DNA of 64,000 nt from Margaritifera margaritifera (taxonomy: Eukaryota; Mollusca; Bivalvia; Unionida; Margaritiferidae). Below the pieces are notes generated by a model. The model was not told the DNA's origin, did no database searches, and worked only from the letters and a program-made list of their open reading frames with translations. A program made the translations under genes and the position numbers. Each line of letters starts with the position of its first letter. Positions within the stretch are counted from its first letter, which is position 1. Location: contig JAQPZY010001548.1 of assembly GCA_029931535.1 (NCBI GenBank), forward strand, positions 685,001-749,000, in the 5' to 3' direction. Shown here one piece after another: positions 25,257 to 37,200 of the stretch.

Positions 25257-28200
25257 TAATAATGTCTGTATTAAAAGAGGGTAACTCAATTAGTTAAATA
25301 CAACTAATCTCTCTTCAGGGCCCTCTACTAAAAAAAAAAAAGAAAAAAAATATGCACAAAGTATTATAAGTCATATTAAGGCAAAGCATCTTTATGCAAG
25401 TTTTCTCTTTCTCTTGAAAATAAATATTTACAAGTAAACACATCTACAAATACATACTAAAATACATTATTAAAGGAGTAGGAATTAACTTCATATATAA
25501 ATTTTGGTTTCATCTCTCCATACAATTAACCTTTATGATTTGCAATTATTTAATTACGTAGGCAAATTATTTTATTAATTTTGATGATAAGCTTTTATCA
25601 ACAACAGTATTGTTTACTGCATGGGTGTGTGTGCCAGCTGATTGAGCAAGCATCCATAGGCTATTGCTTGCTCTGGACTGAACAACAATTGTACACAATG
25701 CATTGAAGACAAACACAAGGAAGAACTATTAACTTTATTTTTGATGGTTCAATACAAAGTAGATTTTAAGAGCTGACATCTGTCCAAAATAAAAAGCTAA
25801 CAACAAATTCAGTGACTGAATTTTGACATATTTGAAATGAACATCACAAACAGAAACTTTTAACATCTTTATTTATTTAAAGAAAGACAAAGATATTTGT
25901 ACATTTTTTTCTTCAAGAATACATGTCTTCTCAGATTAACAAATCAACATTTACTTTGCCAATAAAACTTTGTAGTAATTCAAAAATCAGTCAAGTGAAA
26001 TTGGTGAAGATGTAACAAATTCAGAAGCCAAGCCACTGCCATGTTATATATGAATTAATGTTAGAACAAAGCGTGCCATAGTAGGGTTTCACTGTAATTT
26101 TCCCTGGAACTATATTTTAAGCCTAGTGCTCTCAGTTATCTCATTCAAAGTTAAAATACAAAAACAATATAAAAACAACTCATGGCAAGAAGTTAACCCA
26201 GATCCCAATTCTGTGCACTAATTATAAACAGCAGCCTCCTCTAAATGAAAACAGATATGCATTTTAAATTAAATGTTCCACAAAACTGTATATAAACATT
26301 TTGCTTTTGAAGCAACATTGTTATTTATCTTGTGACCTTGGACCAAAATGTCAACAGAAGTCTTTCTCTCATGACAATGGGCCTATACAGAAAGTTAAAG
26401 TTTACCTCTCCATTCCTACTTGAATTAAAGGGCAGATATGGTAATTGTTAAAGGCTTTATGTCATTTTGACCTAAGTCCATACAAAGCAGGCAAAAGTTA
26501 AGTCAAACACATGGTCCACATTAGGAGGCAATTTTGGTAAAACTGTCACCCCACTCGTTGTCATTTTGCCCAAATATGCAGAGAAAGCAAAGTTTCTGCA
26601 GATTATGTCTTTGCCAGTCTTCCCCTTTGGGCCACTAGTGCTTTTATATTCTGAATACTATATCAATTCTTGTGTCTTTTCCCTTCATTGACCAAAGCCA
26701 CACAGTTTGAACATAGTATTTACATGCATTTGATCAACTTTTGTGTCAGTTTAATGACTTTTCATGTCTGCAATTATGTTTCATTCTATGAGATTCCTGC
26801 CAAAAATTCTCACAAGATGCATAAAGAAGTAAAATTCCATGCAATTGTAGCCTAACAAAGAGTATAATTCCTCTGTGGAGGTTTATAGGCTGATTCCTAG
26901 CAAAGGTAAGGAAATTTATTTCAAATTTCATCATGTAAAAGCAAGATGAGTGGACATTAACCATGACATCTTTCTCCTGTTTTCAATAGTAACCAATCTT
27001 TCAGGTTCAGGGTTCATACAGGTTTATGTGAAAAAAATTCAAGGACAATTCAATGACAGAACCCAGATTCTCAAGGAGTAAAATAGAATCATGATACAAA
27101 CTAAATGCCTCTAAAATAGGTAAACTAAAAGATTAAGACGAAATAACTGTACTGCAAAGCAAGCTGTATATGCCACTAATTCAGTGGAACTACAAGTCAC
27201 AAAAATTTGCAAGTGCTGCAATCCAAACTGACATGGTTGAAATTATAACTAACATGGGCACCGCAGAAAAATGTCCTGAGAGCATAAAAAGAGGAACGGG
27301 GAAGAAACATCTTAGCAGTCTCAGTTCTTCTGCCTTCTGCTTAATTTCTTTTTCTAAAGAAAGCAAATTTTCTTGTTTCACTCCTGCTTTTCTCCTCAAA
27401 GTATTCGAATGACATAATAATGTCAATTGGCCCTGCTGTTCAGCTTCATCAGCTAACTTGTTAACTGATGATTTCAGACCATTGATGTCTTCCATCAATC
27501 TTGCCTTCTTTGTTTTCAACTGGTCCAACTCTTCTATTACACCTTTTCTCTCCTGTCCCCTCTTTGCTGACTCATTGGCAATAAATAGCTTTCCCGTAAT
27601 GGGCTCCGGATGTGAAAAAATCTCTGAAACTGGAAAAGCAAGCAGACTTGATTTCATTAACACAGAATGTTTTTTTCCACTTGCATGACTGGTCAATGCA
27701 GACTTTTCCACTGCCAAAATATTAATGACCTTTTTGCATGGAAAGCAGAATGCTTTGTTATCACTTTATTCACTTCTTCGAAGCCAATCTCTATATTCCT
27801 TCCATTCAAGCCATGTTTCGTTGAAGCAACAAGAACCCCATTTGTAGTGATGGCTCATGATTTATCAGTCGCTTTGTTTTACTTGTTGACCATCAATAAT
27901 CAGCTCTAGTAAACTAACATGCAGTACACTCTTCATTAACTAAAAAAACGATACTCCCAGAATGCATATGTTCCACAGGATGTTGTATAAGGGAGACCAC
28001 TTGCACGCAATTAGTAGACAACATGTTCACTCGCTGTCCACTAAAAACTTTGAATGCAAATTATTTTTCAAAAATATGAACAATAAAACAATAGAAAAAA
28101 TGCATAAACATAGTTAAGATATTTTATTTTTTCACATTTTCACAAAATTCAAGTATATTCAAGGACATGAAAAGGGGATTTCAAAACCCTAGGATATTCA

Positions 28201-31200
28201 AGGAGCATACAAACCCTGAGGTTACCATCATTTCTGCATCAAATTACAGAAAAATGGAATATTTTCATAAATTCTAATGAGTATTCATTTTGCTTTTATG
28301 CTATTTGGCTCAAAGGTTAAGTAAAACAGCTGTTTTAAGTAACAGTTTTAAACATTTTGAATTTTCACCTTTCTACACCCATTTCTCTCTATTTTCCTCA
28401 ACTTCACCTTTTCTGGTGGGATGGAGAAATCACTTTTTTGCTCAAAAATTGGAGTCCTGCATGAACCCTGCAAACTTGCCTTAAAAGAACACGTCTTAAG
28501 CAGTCACTTTTTCAGGGTCCCTTATATTAAATTATTCTAGAAATAAATCTCTACTGACAGACCATTTATTACAGTCCGCAGAGATGGCTGCAAAGGACAG
28601 GTTTGACTGTAAAATGCCTAGCATCATAAAACACACGTTCAAGATGTAGTACATATAAATTTCTTTTTAATTTGTACATGCAACTATCATGTAGAGAAAA
28701 CAAGAGTCTCTCGATGGGATTGATGCTCTACTGGCTGAACAGAATTTGTAGGAATTCAAGAAGTCTGTTTCTTCCCTCCTTCTATCTTTCTTAATTTCTG
28801 AATACTGAAATCATCTCAAATATTGATAAGAAACTTCAACATAATAAATTTGGTAACAAAAATATTTCCTTATATGTTTAAGTTAACATGTTCACAAGAT
28901 AAGTGCAATACAAGAATCTTTTTCATGGCCTTTGACCTTGAACCCGATATCATGTTCAGAAAATCACTGAACCAATTGAACTTATATCATTCAAGGTATT
29001 TTTCTGATATATTCACAAACTGATAAAATATCCATTCATACTTGTTCGTTATCATTCTCATGAGCCCATCACAGATGAAAATCTCCGAGTCAAGACCTCT
29101 GACCGGGAAATCAATGTCAGAATGCTATAAATCTGTTTACTGACAAGCAACAAAATACAAATTCTGGTCCAAATTTGTATGCATCTGTACACGGCACTGT
29201 ATTCCTAAGCTCAATGAAATACAAAAATGCAGGCAAATACCCTTGACTTGAACCCAGAGTCAATTAAATCTGGTTTTCAAACCTGTTCGCTACAGCATGG
29301 ATGTCAGATTTACACTATATTCATTCAGAACCAATTACATAATGCAAGATGTTTTAATGCAAACCCTATGTCAATGACACCATTTTTTCAAAAGAAGTAG
29401 TGATAACAGATCAGATCAGCACCATTTTAATTCAGGACCAGCTACAAATTGTTATATGTTTAATTTAATATTTATATAATATAATATTATTTTAGTAAAA
29501 AAAAACATGTCAATACATCTGTTCAGGAAAACAAGCTATAAAAATTTTCAAGATGGCCGACAAACTTGATGTCAATATAATCATCCATTCAAAATGAGTA
29601 GCAATATCAACAGTTTCAAGATGGCCACCATGGGAACATTGGTTATTCAAGGGTCACCATTTTCACTTAAGACCAACAAGACCTCAGGATGAAAATGGAC
29701 ATAAAGTTTCATGACTTTCCTCCAAGTAATTTAGGAGGAGTAGTGATAACAAACTGCTAACGGATGCTGGATACCGAACAATTGACGCTGGCCCATCATA
29801 TAAGCTATTCTGGTCTCTGACCAGTAGAGCTAAAAATAAGAAATACTGAATTCTGTATATATACAAAAATTCTGGCCCCAATAAAACAAGATAGCTCTTA
29901 CAAACTAACCCTTATGATAGTTAAAATCAAGGTCTCATATAAAAATTCTCATATAAAACATTTTATGGACAAATTTACAAAACATTATCCGCAATTGCAT
30001 ATAATTGTCAATGTTGGACAAGTTTAACATAAATTTTTCTTACATGAATCAGAAGCTCCAGTAATGTCTGAGAACACACATCATCTGTCTCTACATCAGA
30101 GATCTTCTGAAAAATTGCTGTGAACAAGAAAATTTACATTAGTTACAATGTGAAGAAACTATTTTAGTGTCACATCATAATTAAAAAGAGTTGCTAACTC
30201 CCTACCAAACAGTGTGTATTATTATTTTCCAAATGGATGAAAACTATGATATTACATTACATAACAATTATTTCAGATAAATTTAATATCAATTTCAATT
30301 GCCAGAAGCATAATGGTGGAGTATTAACTAAAACTTTGTTGGTTTTTTTCAGAAAGAAAAGGAAGAACATGAAAGTAATTAAAACTTACAACTAGATATG
30401 CATAGTTACAGACATGCATATCCCCACACTTTAAGCATGTTCTTTTGAGCATGTTTTTCTTATATGGCTAACAACATACACCCTCTCTCAAGGCCTTTGG
30501 AGCAATGAAAGATCAGATTGTTTCCAGCACATCTGTGAATGTCCAGCACTAAACTTACATAGGGTTGCATAAATACTAAATAAACAAGCTCAGTTCTCAA
30601 AACTACCCCTTTTCCAAAAAAATTTCAAGAAATTTCCCCAAAAATGGTCTAGAGGAAAAATGTCAAACCTTAGTGTGCATCTAAACTAACAAAGTATCTA
30701 GTGTACAAGTTTCAATAAAATCTTAAAAGCGTTGTGGGAGGAAAAGCAATGATGAGCTGAATTCTCAAAATATCCCTTTTATCAAGAATTGTTCAAGAAA
30801 TGGGCCAGAGAAAAAAGTAAAACTTTATTTCACATCTACACCAACAATATATCCAGGCTACAAAGTTTCAACAAAACCCTCCAAGCAGTGTGGGAGGAGA
30901 AGCAATCACAAGCTAATTTATCAAAATATCCTCTCGTTCTGACAATTTTAAAAGAAATTTTCCCTAAAAATGGGCCTGAGGAAGAACATAAAACTTTACT
31001 GCACATATGCACCAACCACTTAACTAGTCCATGAAGTTTCAATAAAATCTTCCAAGCAGCGCTGAAGAAGCGGTCACAAACTGAAGACTTAAAATAACCC
31101 TTTTTTGACAACTTTTTCTAAAAATGACCCAAACAATGAACCAGAGGAAAAAAAGTAAAACCTTATTGTGCATCTAAACCAACCATATATCCAGTCTACA

Positions 31201-34200
31201 AAGTTACAATAAAATCCTTCAAGCAGTTTAAGAGGAGAAGCAATGACAAGCTGAATTTGTTTTTAAAAAACTTTCTGGAAAGGTTTTTATATTTATTCAA
31301 AAATAGGCCAAAGGAAAATAGTAAAAATTATTGCTTATCTACATCAACCACATTATCTACCTTAAATAAATCCTCCGTGTTATGTGGGAAGAGAAGAGAT
31401 GACATACTCAATTCTCAAAATACCCCTTTTGGAAACTTTTTTGTTAAAAATATCGCCAAAAATGGGATAGAAAAAAAAGTAAAACCTTACTGTGCATCTA
31501 CACCAACCACATATCTTACCTGCAAAGTTTAAATAAAATCCACCAAGCAATGTGGAAGATTACATGATAAATTCAATTCACAAAATACCTCTTTTTTGAC
31601 AATTGTGCAAAACATGGATCAAAGAAAAAACTAAGACTTTTTATTTTACATCTATACCAACCACACCTAGCCAACAAAGTTTCAATAAAATCCTCGAAGC
31701 AGTGTGGAAGAAGGTGCAATGATGAACTGAATTCCCAACATTCCCCATTTTCGACAACATTTGCAGAAATGTCCTTAAAAATAAGCCAGAGGAAAAAAGT
31801 AGAACCTTATTGCAAATCTACACCAACAACATATCTACCAGTAGTCTACAAAAGTTTCAATACAATCCTCCAAGCAGTGCTGGAGAAGCAATGACAAGCT
31901 AAATTATCAAAATACCCCTTTTTCCCAACAATTTTTTAAGAATTTTTCCACAAAAATGGGCCAGTGGAAAAGATAAAACCTTACTGCACATCAGCACCAA
32001 CCATATATCTAGTCTACAAAGTTTCAATACAATCCTTCGTGCAGTTGGAGGAAAACAATGACAAGCTGAATTCTCCAAATAAACTTTTATTAACAATTAT
32101 TCAAGAAATTTCCCCATGAATGGGCCAGCAGAAAAAAATAAAACTTTGCTTATTGACACCAACCACATGTCTAGTCTACAAAGTTTCAATAAAACTCTCC
32201 CAGAAATTCCATGGTGCAGTTCATTTCAGGTTAACCAGATATTCAAACATGTTAATGTTTTCATGAGTTACTTGATCACATGATAAAACATTTACTGCAA
32301 TAATGTAAATGTCCAAAGAAAATATAATAAAGTTAAGGTGGCAAAACTGTCGAAGCAAATAAGATTATCTCATTTTTGTAGTACCTCTAGTGCATTATTT
32401 ACTACAATTTTCCTTTGTCCCTTTAAAATGTTGTGTCCCCCAAATCTGGAGGGTGAGGGACACAGTGTCCCCTGACTTTGGGATTCTAGGTGCAACACTG
32501 CATTAGAGATTGAATGGTGCTGTTGTTCAACCTACCGAAATAATCATGTTAGGCAGTTTATATAAGGAGTAAATATCCGACTTCAAACAAACGTTGCCGC
32601 TGATCACAAACTTTAATAAAGATGGCTTCAACATTCTCATTCAATGCAGTCAGTGATGTGTAATAACATTTGTTCTTCAACATGCATTTCTTTGATGTAC
32701 TTAACTTCAGACAAATTGGGTTGTTCCACTTAGTGTACTTTACCTATGCAAATTAACCTAATGGGCTCTCCCTCAGCAGTGTTTAAAGGATTTGACAGGA
32801 CACACCACCCTAGCTATTGTGAGCCAATTAAGTAAATCTCTGAAAGGTGGCTGGTTATCTCTGACTGCCTTACCTTTTAATTCCCTCTAAAACAGCTGTA
32901 TAAACTGCCCCGAGGATAGTTTTACATGAGCTCTGAGCATGATTTTTTTATACTGTTTAAACATACCAATCATGGGCATACATCAGGGTGATAGGGTTTT
33001 TTTTTTCCTTTTTTTGTGGGAATTTTTTTTTCACTAAGATTGCTGAAAATCGTGTTTTTCGAAACACAACATGTCGGGGGGTTTGGGAGTCCAAAATCAT
33101 GTCTTCTCGTGACACGTCATGTTATGGCATGTATGGTATCCTATGGTCCAACACTCTCAATGTTTGTACTACATATGCTACACACAGTTTCCTTGGTAAC
33201 ATATAAATACTGAATGCAGAAAATTCTAAGCATCAAAAGGCACCTCTATGCAACATGTTTGACAAGTGTACCAAGTTTGGTTGAAATACAGCCAAGCCTG
33301 TCCTAAGCAGACACATATGAGAAAAGGACAAACTGACCTTTCAAAACATGTGACACTTGAATTGAGGTTCAACTATCAAACTTGGTTTTTGAACAAATAT
33401 CATACATCAAATCCTATTATTATTATTATTATTATTATTGAGATCATTTTTGTTACTATTACATTAATCAATTTCACTCTAAAAATATCTTCAATCTATA
33501 TTCTTACAATTTTCACATCTTTTTTAAATTCCTTTTTTGAGAATATTTTTGGGGATTTGGCATAATTTCCTATTCAAAAAATTCACCATGTCACTCAGAG
33601 ATTCTGGTGGAAAAGGGTTTTAGTAATAGATTTCTTCAAGCTTGCACACTTTTTATTTCTCATGCAGTGCATTTCTTACAAATATATATAGTAAGGAGGC
33701 AGCTAGCTCAGCTGCTTGTATATTGCAGCCTGAGTTGGTAATCTCAGAAGTTAAAGACCTAGGCTAAATGTAGATTTGTCAACCCAGTGATTGACAGATC
33801 ACCCTTGTTCAAAGACTTGATACCTTTTAAGCTGAAACACTGGTTTCATGACTCCCATCACGTATTTACTATCAAATGTGCACAAGATTTCATTCTCAGA
33901 TCTATGTTCTTGCAAAATTTGGCATACCATTCCTTAAACATTTTGAACCAGCAGAATATCTTAGATGAAGCAGTGACTGTAATGTTGATCCATTATCTAT
34001 TTTTGGATTTAAAAAGTAACCGATTGATTAAATGTCTGTTAACATTTTCATCTCAAACATGGATGGATATTTAATAACGATCTGGTATGCACATTATGAC
34101 TATCTGTTTGTTTTTCTTGGACCACAATGCATTTTTGCAATCAGATTTATTCAGACTTTTCTATACTATTATAATGTTTAAACTGTGTTTTTTTATACTT

Positions 34201-37200
34201 TAATACAATAATTAAAATGCACCTATCCAACAGAAATGAGCAGGTCTGAAAGTTGAATTTGATTTTTTCCATCATAAACAATATATAAGAAGAGTTTACC
34301 ACAATCTTGATCCCAAACCACTATTATGCAGTAAACACTAATAAAAACTGTTGAATAGGTCAAATTTGATAAACTAAAGCAAATTCAGATATATAAAGGT
34401 AAAATTATTTCTCTATTAAACTTTTCTGATGAATACATTTAGTATGGTCATCAGCGCATCTCCCTCCCAAAAAAGGTGTGTGTGGGCTATAAAACAACAA
34501 TTTAGCTCAAATATTTACCCCCAAAGAATTTTCTAAGCAACAGTGTGGCATAATTCAAATTCTTAAAATAACAATACAGAGATTAGCCAGATGAAAGTTA
34601 CACTAACAGACTGACTAGAGGGTATGGTGTATATAAGCAAGATAAGACATGTTTACACATCAATTTGTAGGACATATCTTCAGCTAAACAATGCCTTTCT
34701 TGGAAGAACAAATGCTTCTTTTGCACACAAAAAGAGGTCAGTCTATACACTTGAGTGACAGCTTTAAAACAGCACCAATTTTCACCCCAAGTTTAGTGGT
34801 TAGGAAACACCTGACCACTGACCACAGAAAGTAAGTAACCATTTAATACATGACTTTCATAGAGGAAATTTCATGGGGGGGGGGGGGGTAATGAGAATAT
34901 CCGTTAATATCTGGTGACTGTTCAAAGTTGACCATTTGGGCAGGTTTGACAGTACCTTGAATCGTTTTAAAGTTTAACTCTAGAAACAAAAACATTTATG
35001 GGCCGACAGATAGATGGACATAGCAACAGCTATATTCCTCTGTATTACATACTGGGGGATAAAAAAGGGGCAATGTTCTAAATGTAGGGGAGGCTATTGA
35101 AGTAACAAAGAAATGGATGCAAATATTATGCGCAACTTTAGAGCATTTGGTTGAATTTTGGCACAATTTTTGAGAAATCATCTCAGATCCTACAATCGCA
35201 CATCATAGAAAAGACAGAATAAATGCATATTGAGCTCAATAAAGTTTCAGCCAGAGCAGTCCAAAATCAATCCCCCCAAATATATCCTTTGAAAAACTGC
35301 CAAAATTTAGCACCTTTCATATAAAATGTTATACAATATGCAGATTTGAATAAAGATGGCAAACCTGGATGCCTAATTTTTCCTGATTTCCAAACAGTAT
35401 CATGAGTGTGTCACACTGCAATCAAATTCTTTGACTATGACCTTAAATTGAAATGTTTAAAGGTAATTTGGACAAGAGTATCAGAACATTCCCTAAGCAC
35501 TGGTAGATGGGTAATTTACCCACCTAAATCTGCCAGAGCAACTGGCTACTTTTGGATTGCCACTCTACCCCCACCCCCACCCCCATTGGAAAGCATTCCC
35601 AGTTAACCCTGTTACTTTAAAATCTTTACCTGCTGCTTGTAATTTTATGGAATACCCTGAGTATTTTTAAGATTGTCTCTCTGGTGAACATATTCAGATA
35701 CTGACAATAGCAGTCATCTGTTTTCCAAAGAAATCCACCAATAATAGCTATTATTCAAATATCCTCAGAAAATACCTGAAAAGATATGAATAAATCCATG
35801 GTCAAACAACCCCTGAATATCATCTGGTCCATTATCAGTCTTTGCCACATCCTGGACTGCCACAAGCAAATCTTCTACTATAGTCTGGCCAATTCTACTG
35901 CCATCCCACTGCTGAATTTCCTATACAAAATATCCAAATTTACAGGGTACAGTGTAATAACTGAGTCATGAGAATAATGGACCCAAGATCATGTGAGAAG
36001 ACTAAAACTAACAAAATATAAAAAATTCCAAGGTATATGATATCAAACTATTTATTTACATACCCATTTAATCTAACATGGCTGATCTGACATTCAATAC
36101 TGATGCAGTGCTGCACCTTAAGCATGGGATCACAGGTTTCCTGCAATTTTTAGTCACATGTCCTCAAAATCTTTTTGTATGTGTGCCTCCTTAGAAATCT
36201 TTTTCATAATCATGTGTATTTATATACTTTTGAGAAAAATGTAAAACTCTACCACTTACAATTTTTCTTTGGTGCATGTCTGCTGCATGAATATATGTCA
36301 TTAAAAACATTTACATATAACTTCAATGTCTATGTATGTGCTAGTGATTGCCACATATCAAAAGTTTCTGATAATAATTCATTTAAATTAAAACAATGAA
36401 TTGGCATTTTAAATATTTAAGGTTTGTTCAGCTGTCTGCCAAGTTTCAGTGCAAAGTCACTAATGGCCAACAGTGTAATGTATTTCTGAAGACTCAATTT
36501 CCAAGGAACAAAGTTGCATAAATGCATGATTTATCACTGATCAATGAGTTAATAGTCTGAAAAGAAAATTCAGAGACAAGGGGAATTATTATATAAAACA
36601 CTGGAAGATAATGGGTAAAGACTGAATTTAATTGAGAGCAAGATCTGTAACAGAAAATTTCAAAGTACAACTCTTTTCAGGTTTATGGGGTATATGTGTG
36701 GTTGGTAAAACTTGTATTACAATAATGTAAGCATTAATGATATTCGCTTGTCAACATTAAAAGGATAATGCGGATGACAGCTAAGATGAATCTAATTAAT
36801 TATGGTCTAAATTTTTCAAAATGATTTTTTCATTCAAAAAAGATATATACACAGAGATAGAGGTTAAATGTCATGTGCTAAACATGTTTATGTATCTACT
36901 TTCAACAATTCATATCCATAGCACATGCTTTAAAACAATTTTCAATGACATACAAACACATAATCTATTAGATCTTACAGTCAAAATGGTACATAAAGAC
37001 TATTTAGACCAGTTTCATGTGATATTCATGACAGTATTCCCAGCCCACACTATAATTGGAGAAAGCCTACTGGAAATTTTTTTTTCATGATCATAATTAT
37101 TAAAATATGTGTACATGTATTGCCAGTTACCTGACTGCAAAAGTTCTATACTGCAAATATACCAACTTTTGGGAATTCATTATAGTACTAAAACACTCTG

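Noticed and set aside
33690..33780. tRNA-like 'AGCTAGCTCAGCTGCTTG' stretch
   Set aside because: An A-box-like word only. No B box, and the arms do not pair into a cloverleaf.
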